NCBI RefSeq assembly: GCF_021655115.1
Contig: NZ_PPXY01000025.1
Span: 1-33,764 of the forward strand
Source: Clostridium sp. Cult3
GTDB taxonomy: Bacteria > Bacillota > Clostridia > Tissierellales > Tepidimicrobiaceae
DNA length: 33,764 nucleotides
Reading direction: 5' to 3'
This document shows positions 26,084 to 33,170 of this stretch, piece after piece. The notes under the pieces were generated by a model. It was given only the letters and a program-made list of their open reading frames with translations. It was not told where the DNA came from and made no database searches. Each line of letters starts with the position of its first letter. Position 1 is the stretch's first letter. The translations under genes were made by a program, and so were the position numbers.

Positions 26084-26779
26084 ATGCTTAAAAAATCAAA
26101 TATAAAAATAATAACACCAATTAATATAGTAGGGTTCATTCTTACGCTAGTAGCCGGATGGGTTGATACAATTGGATTAGAGCTTTTGTTGGATGAAAGG
26201 TCTTCCTTCATGTCAGGAAGAGGAGCTACTCTAGGCTACTGGGCCTTTTAAGGAGATCTAAAAACTTTCATGAAAGTAGCCATAGTCGTAGTAGCCTTTA
26301 TCATAGGAGCTTATGTTTCTACTAAAATAACCAAAAAATCAGGATTGACTGGAGGATTGTTATTTACCGGTATACTGATTATCATAGCTGCCTTTCACAC
26401 CTGTTGGAATTGTATAACTATAGCTGCTATTATTCTTCCAATGGCTATGGGCAGTCAAAATGCCGCTACAAGTCTAACACCTATCAATCGTACCACCCAT
26501 TTGACTGGTCCAGCTACTGATATTGGCATCAACATGGCTACTGGCAATTGGAATAAGGTTATATTTTGGATCTTACGTTGGATTGGTTTTCCCTTAGGGG
26601 CAATTATTGGATTCCATCTAGTACATATGGTTAACCATCAAGAAATAAACACATATACCACTTTGTTTTGTCCAGCTGCCATCATTATTTTAACCGGCAT
26701 TGTCCAAAAATTAACCATCGATATTCCTCTATTAGATGTAGAAAAACCAGTGGAAGAACCGTCCCACCTTATTCATTAA
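26084..26779 (+). pseudogene. DUF1275 (YoaK-like) membrane protein gene interrupted by an in-frame stop
   Basis: The frame begins with MLKKSNIKIITPINIVGFIL and includes the DUF1275 landmark AGWVDTIGLELL followed by SFMSGRGATLG. It meets TAA at 26249-26251 and continues in the same frame as GDLKTFMKVAIVVVAFIIGA, with LPMAMGSQNAATS and THLTGPATDIGINMATG, to a stop at 26779. Together the two parts give a full-length six-helix family member, so one nonsense change (or a sequence error) splits the gene. The downstream piece has an ATG at 26270, and the stop overlaps an AAGGAG-like site, so a 169-residue product by re-initiation is possible. The transported compound is unknown for this family. Confidence 0.75.
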
Positions 26780-27002
26780 AATAATAGGAATTCAACAGAT
26801 AGGACTCATCATATTTTACAGCCATTTTCCACAGATTGTTTTTAATTGCCCTAAGAGATATTTTCCCTTCTTTGTACTTCTCTATATTACTAAAAAAACG
26901 CTCCTTTTCCCTGTCTGATGCAATATCCTTAAAATATCCCCAAATATGCAATGCAGTGTTTAGAGAATCTCCCCTATTCATTTTTTTATTATACCATAAC
27001 AC
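26769..27002 (-). pseudogene. Truncated DUF1722 (YbgA-like) domain fragment
   Basis: A 77-residue frame whose TALHIWGYFKDIASDREKER, EKYKEGKISLRAI and YLLNSYYFNE match the C-terminal two thirds of DUF1722. The usual N-terminal part is absent: the frame opens from a GTG at 27002 without a ribosome binding site, and the same frame farther upstream is closed by a TGA. DUF1722 is commonly fused to DUF523; a stand-alone DUF523 gene lies 5 kb away at 31838-32266. It overlaps the end of the convergent DUF1275 frame by 11 bases. It could be a short functional domain, but a 5'-truncated remnant is more likely. Confidence 0.55.
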
Positions 27003-27089
27003 GCCAGTTGATACCCTTATAAACTTTCATTTGTCCTTTGCTCCAATTAGCATAATGTGGGTCTTCATGGCAATCTTCATGAGAATATA

Positions 27090-27117
27090 AAAAGTGGAAC
27101 AGGGAGAACAATCCCAC
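27090..27117 (-). terminator. Terminator at the end of the nitrate/sulfonate-type ABC operon
   Basis: On the minus strand GTGGGA (27117-27112) can pair with TTCCAC (27099-27094), followed by TTTTTATATTC. The GTGGGA arm is also the partner of the neighbouring repeat element, so the two folds compete. Confidence 0.45.
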
Positions 27118-27157
27118 TATCGCAGAAATAACTTAGTAAGTTAGTGCCGGGGGTGGA
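27112..27157 (-). repeat. Dispersed repeat/hairpin element, copy 2
   Basis: Second copy of the 19-base core (27134-27152). Outer arms TCCCAC (27112-27117) and GTGGA (27153-27157) differ from those of copy 1 but still pair, while inner GCA/TGC (27122-27124 and 27145-27147) is kept. It supplies the last codons and stop of the truncated binding-protein fragment. Confidence 0.5.
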
Positions 27158-27429
27158 TATTTTTGAACAAAATTATGAATATCCGTAGTAGCTTGTACCA
27201 GTGCTTGAACTACTTGCGGATAATTTTCTATTAGATCATTATGAACATTCATAGTACAACATGGGAAATCAACCCATTTTCCACCTGGTAGTTCATCTAG
27301 AGTTGCAATAATTTTCCCAACCCCTTGGGCTTCAGCATTTTGAGGGTAAGGAACAGGGCCTGCCCATAATTCAACTTGCCCAGAGCTTAGTAATGGAATT
27401 AGGTTGCTTAATCCCTTAGCATAGTTCAT
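27133..27429 (-). pseudogene. Partial duplicate of the operon's substrate-binding-protein gene
   Basis: A 98-residue frame nearly identical in protein sequence to an internal part of the binding protein at 29159-30331: both carry SSGQVELWAGP, YPQNAEAQGVGKIIATLDEL and GGKWVDFPCCT. It lacks the signal peptide, the N-terminal lobe and the C-terminal third. The homology stops after IHNFVQ and the frame then runs into the dispersed repeat, ending PPPALTY. It overlaps the ATPase stop by 4 bases (ATGA), so it may still be translated. A remnant of an old second binding-protein copy is the best reading. Confidence 0.8.
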
Positions 27430-28193
27430 TCAATCTTATTCAATTCCTCTAATGCATTTAATAATCGTTGATTTAATTCGGCATATCTTGGATTTGCTCT
27501 ATCTCTTATCCTTGGAATGTCCACATTGATATCTACTTCAATAGTCCCCTTATTTTTGCTCATTAGAATTATCCTGTCTGCTAAATATACTGCTTCATCA
27601 ACACTGTGAGTTATAAAGACAATAGTTTTTTTATGCTTTTCCCAGATTCTTAGCAGTTCTTTTTGCAACTGTATTCTTGTATAAGCATCTAAGGCACCAA
27701 AGGGCTCGTCCATTAACAATACATCTGGATTATTAGCAAGTGATCTTGCTATTGCAACCCTTTGCTGCATACCTCCAGAAAGCTCATATGGTTTTGAAGT
27801 CCTAAATTTGGTTAAGCCTATTATCTCTAAATATTCATTAACCGTTTCCTTCTGCTTTTCTTTTGACATGTTTTGAAATTTTAAACCTAAAGCAATATTT
27901 TCTTCAACATTCAGCCAAGGCATAAGCGAATAGTTTTGGAATACCATACCAATATCTTTGGTTGGTTTCTTTAATATCTGATCTCTATAATAAATTTCTC
28001 CTTCAGTTGGCAATTCCAAACCTGCCAAAATTCTTAACAAAGTAGATTTTCCACATCCAGAAGGTCCTACTATACAAAGAAACTCATTTTCTTTAATTTC
28101 CAAATTCAGATTCTTTATTACTGTCAGTTCATTTTTACTATTTTCATTATAAGCTTTTCCAATATTATTAAGTTTAAAAACTATATTATTCAT
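27426..28193 (-). CDS. Nitrate/sulfonate/taurine-type ABC transporter, ATPase
   Basis: A 255-residue ATPase of the NrtD/SsuB/TauB subfamily. Walker A GPSGCGKST, Q-loop VFQNYSLMPWLNVEENIALG (the WLNV segment is typical of this subfamily), signature LSGGMQQR, Walker B VLLMDEPFGALD and H-loop ITHSVDEA are intact. It lies 6 bases after the permease gene in the same operon and overlaps the downstream binding-protein fragment by 4 bases. Probably functional. Confidence 0.94.
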   Translation of the reverse strand: MNNIVFKLNNIGKAYNENSKNELTVIKNLNLEIKENEFLCIVGPSGCGKSTLLRILAGLELPTEGEIYYRDQILKKPTKDIGMVFQNYSLMPWLNVEENIALGLKFQNMSKEKQKETVNEYLEIIGLTKFRTSKPYELSGGMQQRVAIARSLANNPDVLLMDEPFGALDAYTRIQLQKELLRIWEKHKKTIVFITHSVDEAVYLADRIILMSKNKGTIEVDINVDIPRIRDRANPRYAELNQRLLNALEELNKIE

Positions 28194-28199
28194 CTCACA

Positions 28200-29063
28200 T
28201 CACCTTACTAGCCTTTGCCATGAAAAATACTTGCTAGATATACGACTAAATATCCAGTCAAATAGCGCACCAATAACTCCAATGCATATTATTCCTGCTA
28301 CTATCAAATCCATTCTGGTAAGCTCATATGCATGGGATATCAAGTAACCAAGACCACTCATACTCCCTGGAAGCATCTCTGCAGCGACTAAACAGCTCCA
28401 GGACGCTGTTAGTCCAGATTTTAACCCATTTACAATATTAGGTCCTGCACCAGGCAATAATACATGGAAAAATATATCTCTTTTTGAGGCACCTAAAACT
28501 TGTGCACTTTCCACTAATACTTCTTGAACATTACTAACTCCAAACATCGTATTTCCCCAAATAGGAAAAAAGGCACTTAAAAATATTAAAAATATCATTG
28601 ATAATTTAAAGTTATCCATAATTGCATAAGTTGGTCCATAGTCTAAGTTAAATACCGTAGCAATACTCATTACTCCAAACCATCCTAACACCAGCGGTCT
28701 CCATGCAATTGCTGGTACTGGTTGAAATAAACTTATAAAGAGATTTAATGCACCCTTAACTCTTCTAGAATATCCCATTAGTAATCCCAATGGTAATCCA
28801 GCAATAATTGCTAAAACATATCCAATAAAAACTCTAACCAAGCTATATAGAATATTCTTTGGAATGCTCCCTATGCCTATTACATCCTCATTAATATTTA
28901 TAAAATGTTTAGCAACTGTAGTTACTTGAGGAAGAACGGCATTATTGCCAATTTTTTTAGCAAATATTTCCCAAAACATTATAAATAAAACAGGAATAAT
29001 GACTGGTGAAATGAAAGAAATCACTCTTTTTGCTTTATTTTTTATCATATTAATCAACCTCAA
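28200..29063 (-). CDS. Nitrate/sulfonate/taurine-type ABC transporter, permease
   Basis: A 287-residue permease of the SsuC/TauC type with about six helices. The family signature is seen in PAIAWRPLVLGWFGV, and the coupling loop in AQVLGASKRDIFFHVLLPGA. Compared with usual members it has about 20 extra residues between WFGV and the FLIFLSAFFPIW helix (ATVFNLDYGPTYAIMDNF), also seen in some uncharacterised clostridial importers as far as I recall. Middle gene of the operon, separated from the binding-protein gene by a 95-base gap with a strong stem-loop. No good ribosome binding site is seen before the ATG at 29063; an ATG four codons later may be used. Confidence 0.92.
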   Translation of the reverse strand: MRLINMIKNKAKRVISFISPVIIPVLFIMFWEIFAKKIGNNAVLPQVTTVAKHFININEDVIGIGSIPKNILYSLVRVFIGYVLAIIAGLPLGLLMGYSRRVKGALNLFISLFQPVPAIAWRPLVLGWFGVMSIATVFNLDYGPTYAIMDNFKLSMIFLIFLSAFFPIWGNTMFGVSNVQEVLVESAQVLGASKRDIFFHVLLPGAGPNIVNGLKSGLTASWSCLVAAEMLPGSMSGLGYLISHAYELTRMDLIVAGIICIGVIGALFDWIFSRISSKYFSWQRLVR

Positions 29064-29105
29064 CTATATAAAGACTTTGTTCTCTTTTATGTTCATCTAT
29101 ATTAC

Positions 29106-29143
29106 AATCAAAATATTTGGACTAATGTCCAAATATTTTGATT
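29106..29143 (-). other. Long stem-loop between binding-protein and permease genes
   Basis: A perfect 17-bp inverted repeat (29106-29122 and 29127-29143) with a TAAT loop. It lies directly after the binding-protein stop, with only a weak T tail. It probably protects the 3' end of the binding-protein message or partly terminates, giving excess binding protein over permease. Compare 13419-13452. Confidence 0.6.
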
Positions 29144-29158
29144 CCTTAAATTTATGGT

Positions 29159-30331
29159 CTATTTTCCAGATATATTTTCTCTAAAAGAAAAGTCAAATAC
29201 CCTATCTTTAATCTCATCAAAATCTTTTCCTAAAAATTCACCTGAAAATTTACCCATCTCAGTCATAGCTTCGTAATAGATACGCATACCATTTTTAAAA
29301 TTTTCACTTATTGCTGTAGAGTATGTTGTATCATTATTTTTTAATATTTCTACATCAAGGCCTACAAACCCAGCCAGAATATCTGCTGTCTTTTCTCTCT
29401 CATTTTGAGCAAAATTATGAATATCTGTTGTAATTTCAATTAATGCTTGTACTACTTCTGGATGATTCTTTATTAGGTCATTGTGAACATTAACAGTACA
29501 GCATGGAAAGTCCACCCATTTCCCTCCAGGTAATTCATCTAGAGTTGCAATAATTTTCCCAACCCCTTGAGCTTCAGCATTTTGAGGATAAGGGATAGGA
29601 CCTGCCCATAACTCAACTTGTCCAGAGCTTAGGGAAGGTATTAAATTATTTAAACCTTTTAAGTCTATCATTATTACATCTGCTTCAAAATCAGATGTAT
29701 CCTCAGCTACCTTTAGACCAGCTTCTTTCAATGCATATTCTAATACAATCCTTGGACTACTTACGGCAGAATGATAACCAGCTAGTATTGGTTTCTCTGC
29801 ATTTTTTGCATATTCAATTAATTCTTCAAAAGTATCATACTCAGCATTAACATCTGCAACTATAGATACTCCCCCACTTTGAATAGGACATAGTATACTA
29901 CAATCTAAGCCTTGGTCAATACCAGTCATAAAAGCTGTGCTGGAGCTGTAAGCAACATCCAAGTGTCCTTGAGACATTAAAGTTACATTTTCAGAGCCGC
30001 TTCCTCCAAGAACAAAGTTTACAATTGCAATAACCTCTCCATCCTTAACCATTTCCAGTTTGCTATCGCTTATAGGTCTTAAGTGTACAGGGTTATTTTC
30101 AAATAGCTCTGGTTTCTCAAAAGCCATGTGTGGATTTGCAGTATGTAAATCTTTTCCCCAAGCAACACTTATTTCAGGAATTTCCCCACTGGAATTTTCA
30201 ACTTCATTTTCTTCAGTTTCTTTGGCTACTTCAGCATTATCGCCATCTTTTGAGACCTCTTTAGTAGTACAGCCTACAAATGTACCAACTATAAGCACAG
30301 CTACTAAAAACAGTAAAAAAGTTCTTTTCAT
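29159..30331 (-). CDS. Nitrate/sulfonate/taurine-type ABC transporter, substrate-binding lipoprotein
   Basis: A 390-residue lipoprotein: signal peptide, lipobox FVGC (Cys21), then an acidic linker (EVAKETEENEVENSSGE). The mature part has the SsuA/TauA/NMT1-like pattern: ISVAWGKDLHTANPHMAF, VLGGSGSENVTLMSQGHLDV, AYSSSTAFMTGIDQG and YHSAVSSPRIVLEYALKEAG. The ligand is unknown; aromatic or sulfur-containing organic anions and pyrimidine precursors are transported by relatives. First gene of the operon (binding protein, permease, ATPase), with AAAGGAG before the ATG. A shortened copy of its central region lies at the 3' end of the same operon. Confidence 0.9.
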   Translation of the reverse strand: MKRTFLLFLVAVLIVGTFVGCTTKEVSKDGDNAEVAKETEENEVENSSGEIPEISVAWGKDLHTANPHMAFEKPELFENNPVHLRPISDSKLEMVKDGEVIAIVNFVLGGSGSENVTLMSQGHLDVAYSSSTAFMTGIDQGLDCSILCPIQSGGVSIVADVNAEYDTFEELIEYAKNAEKPILAGYHSAVSSPRIVLEYALKEAGLKVAEDTSDFEADVIMIDLKGLNNLIPSLSSGQVELWAGPIPYPQNAEAQGVGKIIATLDELPGGKWVDFPCCTVNVHNDLIKNHPEVVQALIEITTDIHNFAQNEREKTADILAGFVGLDVEILKNNDTTYSTAISENFKNGMRIYYEAMTEMGKFSGEFLGKDFDEIKDRVFDFSFRENISGK

Positions 30332-30667
30332 ATAAGTTCTCCTTTCAATTTATAATTTCATCTTTAGAAGATGAGCCCACGCTGATTAAACTACCTACAC
30401 CCTTTAATATATAAGATAACTTAATTTTGTATGTCTTTTGCACCGATAAAAATTATATCACCTTGAAGGTCCCTTTTCCAATTATAAATACTTATGGTTG
30501 GATATTTGTTATAAATTAACCTTATAATTATAGGTTGGAACAAAAAATAAAATAGCATGGAAGGAAAATCACCCATGCTATTTTCATTTATTGAGTAAAT
30601 TTCATAATTCAAAATCATTGCTTTTACTAAATTTTTTCTCAAAACAAAAAGCTTTCCACCCCATTAA
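30332..30667. other. Non-coding stretch with two hairpins
   Basis: No convincing gene. It holds the leader of the binding-protein gene with a small inverted repeat (TCATCTT/AAGATGA, 30358-30374), and an isolated 12-bp stem with a 12-base loop (30549-30560 and 30573-30584) flanked by A and T runs on both sides. The second hairpin looks like a bidirectional terminator or a relic of a lost gene. A 73-residue minus-strand frame crossing it has no ribosome binding site and low-complexity composition. Confidence 0.45.
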
Positions 30668-30832
30668 TGCCGAATATATTTAGTAACAGCAAAATCAACA
30701 AAATTAGATTCTTATGGGGCTGCTAAACCAAAGAAAGACATTGTTGATGATGGAACTAATCCTAACTGGGGAATGAAAAGAGATCCTAATGGCAATAACA
30801 TACGATGGTTTGGTTGGAAGCTCCATATATAA
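30668..30832 (+). pseudogene. Transposase fragment (DDE type, IS1182/IS5-like)
   Basis: A frame without a start encodes AKSTKLDSYGAAKPKKDIVD followed by DPNGNNIRWFGWKLHI and a stop. The GMKRDPNGNNIRWFGWKLH pattern is typical of the central part of IS1182/IS5-like DDE transposases, just before the second catalytic Asp. Both ends are missing; it is an internal fragment of about 54 codons. It is an old insertion relic, and it abuts a truncated gene on the other strand. Confidence 0.65.
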
Positions 30833-30924
30833 TGCGATTCCAAATCCATTGAAAAGTAATCAATATAAATTTTTCTTTTATCTGTTTTGCTCAATTTTAC
30901 CTTTACAAATTTGTGTTCATACAT
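30832..30924 (-). pseudogene. N-terminal piece of a DUF4177-like small protein
   Basis: From the ATG at 30924 (AAAGGGAT upstream) the frame reads MYEHKFVKVKLSKTDKR and DYFSMDLESH, like the first half of DUF4177 proteins (about 60 residues, unknown function). After about 31 codons the frame runs into the antisense of the transposase fragment and the similarity ends, at almost exactly the point where that fragment stops. Gene truncated by the insertion, or a coincidental frame. Confidence 0.35.
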
Positions 30925-30980
30925 AATAACTTATCCCTTTTATAATGTGAATTTGTATTATGATTTATTTAATTATAACT

Positions 30981-31523
30981 TTAACTTTTTTCTATTAAAA
31001 ATGTAATTAAAGGTTTTATAGTGGTTCTATCCGTAAAATCAATTTTTCCACCATATGTAGCCAACAATTCTTTATCCTCATTAGATAATTCACTAGCATC
31101 TTTTTTAGAAAGCATAATTTTAAGCATTGCCATCATAGATTTATGTATAATTCCTAATTTTTTATAATCGATTCCACCTCTTAAATGGAAAAATTTAATA
31201 CTCTCTCTCATTTCTTCTGATGGAAAGTTTTTTTCTATAACATTAGTAAAGATTTCTTTATTTTCAGGATCAGCTAGTCCTACTGTGAAAACTATTATGC
31301 TTTTATCTTTTATGAGATTATAGTTTTTCGTTATAATAGACACCCCGGCAATTCCGCTTGCATATAGGCCCCCGCCATAGATAATAGTATCATACTCTAT
31401 TAATTTATTAATATCCACCTGGGAACACTCATATAAATCTGCTTTTGCATCATCAGCTATCCAATGAGCATATTTTTTAGTACTACCATATTTGGATTTA
31501 TACACAACAGCTATTTTATCCAT
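30981..31523 (-). CDS. Flavodoxin-domain protein (Flavodoxin_5, HemG-like)
   Basis: A 180-residue FMN-binding protein. The phosphate-binding loop is at the N-terminus (VVYKSKYGSTKKYAHWIADD), followed by the flavin-contact segments YDTIIYGGGLYASGIAG and VFTVGLADPENKE. Similar proteins are annotated as flavodoxin or menaquinone-dependent protoporphyrinogen-oxidase-like; the electron partner here is unknown. TAGGAGGT lies 8 bases before the ATG. It stands alone in a decayed neighbourhood, with a plausible promoter upstream. Confidence 0.9.
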   Translation of the reverse strand: MDKIAVVYKSKYGSTKKYAHWIADDAKADLYECSQVDINKLIEYDTIIYGGGLYASGIAGVSIITKNYNLIKDKSIIVFTVGLADPENKEIFTNVIEKNFPSEEMRESIKFFHLRGGIDYKKLGIIHKSMMAMLKIMLSKKDASELSNEDKELLATYGGKIDFTDRTTIKPLITFLIEKS

Positions 31524-31837
31524 TTATTCTACCTCCTACCTTTGCAGGTTAAAGAATATATTCTCCAGTATATAATCCATCTTGTATGTTAAACAAATCC
31601 ACAGGAGAAACAATCATCTGATTAACCTCTTTAACAATATTACTGCTTTAATGATATATTATTAAATCTTTTTTACTTTAAGCTCTTAAAACCTCTATGT
31701 CATATCCACCTAGATCGGTGACAAAATACATCTACATTTTCTTATATAATCTAATCCCTCAATTTGCAAAAATAAACTATGATACATAATATAAATAATG
31801 TACTCACTTTCTAAACCCATTGCCAGTGTTGTATAAA
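31524..31837. other. Intergenic stretch without a recognisable gene
   Basis: Apart from the promoter and leader of the flavodoxin gene at the left end, I see no gene. A 17-codon minus-strand frame (31678-31731, MYFVTDLGGYDIEVLRA) faintly recalls the end of a glyoxalase/VOC protein but is too short to call. Confidence 0.4.
31567..31596 (-). promoter_or_regulatory. Possible sigma-A promoter of the flavodoxin gene
   Basis: On the minus strand TTGTTT (31596-31591) and TATACT (31572-31567) with an 18-base spacer, about 45 bases before the start codon. Confidence 0.45.
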
Positions 31838-32266
31838 TTAGAGCAATGATTCTATTTCCGACTCACCTATAACCCTTATTCCAATTTCAATCAATAATTC
31901 TGCAGTTATGCCGTTACCATCTGTTAATCTGCCAGAAAATGTCCCATCATATATTTTCCCATATCCGCAGGAAGGGCTTCTTTCTTTTAAGATGGCTAGT
32001 TTGCAGCCATAGAATTTGGCAAGCTTTAAGACCTCCTTAGCTCCTCTTTTATAATTTTCAGTTACATTTTCTCCATTTTTTGTGATTACTTTATTTCCTA
32101 TTATCTCTGCTGGATCTCGTGGTGTTGCTAATCCGCCAAATATTTCAGGACATACGGGAACCATATGGTATTTATCCTTTAAAGAATGTATCTTTTCTAT
32201 GAACTTACTTTCTCCATCATATCTACAATTTACTCCTAATAAACAGGCACTGATTAAAATATTCAT
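31838..32266 (-). CDS. DUF523-family protein
   Basis: A 142-residue protein with all DUF523 hallmarks: ISACLLGVNCRYDG at the N-terminus, VPVCPEIFGGLATPRDPAEI in the middle, and LKERSPSCGYGKIYDG with the conserved SPSCG. The four conserved cysteines suggest metal or Fe-S binding or thiol chemistry; the function is not established as far as I know. GAGAGGAGG precedes the ATG. In many bacteria this domain is fused to DUF1722; here it is alone, and a DUF1722 fragment lies 5 kb away. Confidence 0.93.
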   Translation of the reverse strand: MNILISACLLGVNCRYDGESKFIEKIHSLKDKYHMVPVCPEIFGGLATPRDPAEIIGNKVITKNGENVTENYKRGAKEVLKLAKFYGCKLAILKERSPSCGYGKIYDGTFSGRLTDGNGITAELLIEIGIRVIGESEIESLL

Positions 32267-32305
32267 ATTTTTGCCTCCTCTCTAAATAGTATACATTTTC
32301 CTATT

Positions 32306-32478
32306 TCAATAATATTTACTCAATTCCATAATAGCAATAATAACAAGCAGTAGAATAGTTATAGAAATATTTAATTCCCTATTCTGCTTAACTACAGTAA
32401 CAATCCAACATATAGCCAATATAAATATTGTAAATAAGCTGCTTTATTCTTAATCATCATAAGCCTTTCATCTTTTTC
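32306..32478 (-). pseudogene. Frameshifted small membrane protein (DUF2178-like)
   Basis: From 32478 down, the frame reads EKDERLMMIKNKAAYLQYLY and hits a stop at 32392-32394. A different frame over the same stretch continues LFTIFILAICWIVTVVKQNR then ISITILLLVIIAIMELSKYY with a stop at 32306. Together they look like a short two-helix membrane protein starting with the DER-x(3)-I-x-NKA pattern of DUF2178-type proteins, broken by one frameshift. It follows the Xre-like remnant on the same strand, a common gene pair. Confidence 0.45.
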
Positions 32479-32614
32479 CAATTACTTTTCCTTTTCTTTT
32501 AACTTTTCTCCTCTTCAATTTATCTTCCATTTTCATCCCCTCATAAATGAAAATGTCTTCTATACTCATTCCAAAATAACGGACTATTTTAAATGTCAGA
32601 AGGATAGATTCATA
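32468..32614 (-). pseudogene. C-terminal remnant of an Xre-family regulator
   Basis: An open frame without a start reads ESILLTFKIVRYFGMSIEDI then FIYEGMKMEDKLKRRK. ARYFGVSIEDIFIYE-like endings are characteristic of the last helix of short Xre/HTH_3 regulators. The helix-turn-helix itself is missing, so this is a 5'-truncated remnant. Confidence 0.5.
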
Positions 32615-32660
32615 TCATTAGATCTCCTCCGTGTGTTAAGTTGCCTTTACATCCTCCCCC

Positions 32661-32697
32661 AAAAGACCAAAACCTATTCTTTTAGGTTTTTGGCCTT
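32661..32697 (-). terminator. Intrinsic terminator after the small hypothetical gene
   Basis: A stem of about 12 bp with one mismatch and one bulge (32663-32675 with 32684-32697), followed on the minus strand by CTTTTGGGG. It lies 5 bases after the stop of the 65-residue frame. Confidence 0.55.
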
Positions 32698-32701
32698 CTC
32701 A

Positions 32702-32899
32702 TTATCTCAATTTAATATTTCTCTTTATATTCGGATATTCTATATATCTTTGTCCTTCTATATATAATTTTCCAGGGATTAAATATTCTTCAAAATTTTC
32801 TTCATCCATTTCATATCTTTCAAATTCTTCTTTGCTTAACCTTATTTTTTGTTTGTAGATGAAATGATAAAATTCATCTATTTTTAAATATATATTCAT
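32702..32899 (-). CDS. Hypothetical small protein (65 aa), doubtful
   Basis: Frame encoding an acidic then basic soluble peptide (IRLSKEEFERYEMDEENFEE then KLYIEGQRYIEYPNIKRNIK). The residue pattern looks protein-like and a terminator follows. However, the ATG comes directly after a stop in the same frame, no ribosome binding site is visible, and it begins inside the decayed sigma-factor gene (32874-33110). It may be the tail of a broken gene. No family recognised. Confidence 0.3.
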   Translation of the reverse strand: MNIYLKIDEFYHFIYKQKIRLSKEEFERYEMDEENFEEYLIPGKLYIEGQRYIEYPNIKRNIKLR

Positions 32900-33110
32900 T
32901 AATCAATATGCTAATATACCAAGTTTCAAAATAATTTAGATTTTTTAACATATGTATATTCTCATATAGCTTTATTAAGGTATCTTGGAATACATCTTTT
33001 ATATCTTCATGATTATATAAATAAGACCAGGAAATTTTATATAATTTGCCCTTCTTCTCATCTATTCATTGTACTAAGAATACTAATTCTCCCTTTTTTA
33101 ATTTATTCAT
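32874..33110 (-). pseudogene. Broken ECF sigma-factor gene (region 2 only)
   Basis: From an ATG at 33110 (AAGAGG upstream) the frame reads MNKLKKGELVFLVQ, a TGA at 33066-33068, then IDEKKGKLYKISWSYLYNHE, DIKDVFQDTLIKLYENIHML and NYFETWYISILINEYI, ending at a TGA at 32874. This is sigma-70 region 2 (the DVFQDT and FETW core-binding motifs). Region 4 is absent. One premature stop plus a missing 3' half make it a pseudogene. Confidence 0.7.
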
Positions 33111-33170
33111 AAGCCTCTTATTTATTTAATTAAAAACCTTCATTTCTTCCTCCCTCTGTTAATTAGAATT

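Noticed and set aside
27003-27090. Minus-strand frame reading HEDPHYANWSKGQMKVYKGINW
   Set aside because: Protein-like in places but short, without a start or family match, and overlapping other possible remnants; not enough to call.
30421-30642. 73-codon minus-strand frame
   Set aside because: No ribosome binding site, low-complexity content, and it spans a 12-bp hairpin typical of non-coding DNA; no family resemblance.
31678-31731. 17-codon frame recalling the end of a VOC/glyoxalase protein
   Set aside because: Too short, closed by a stop directly upstream, and no supporting sequence around it.
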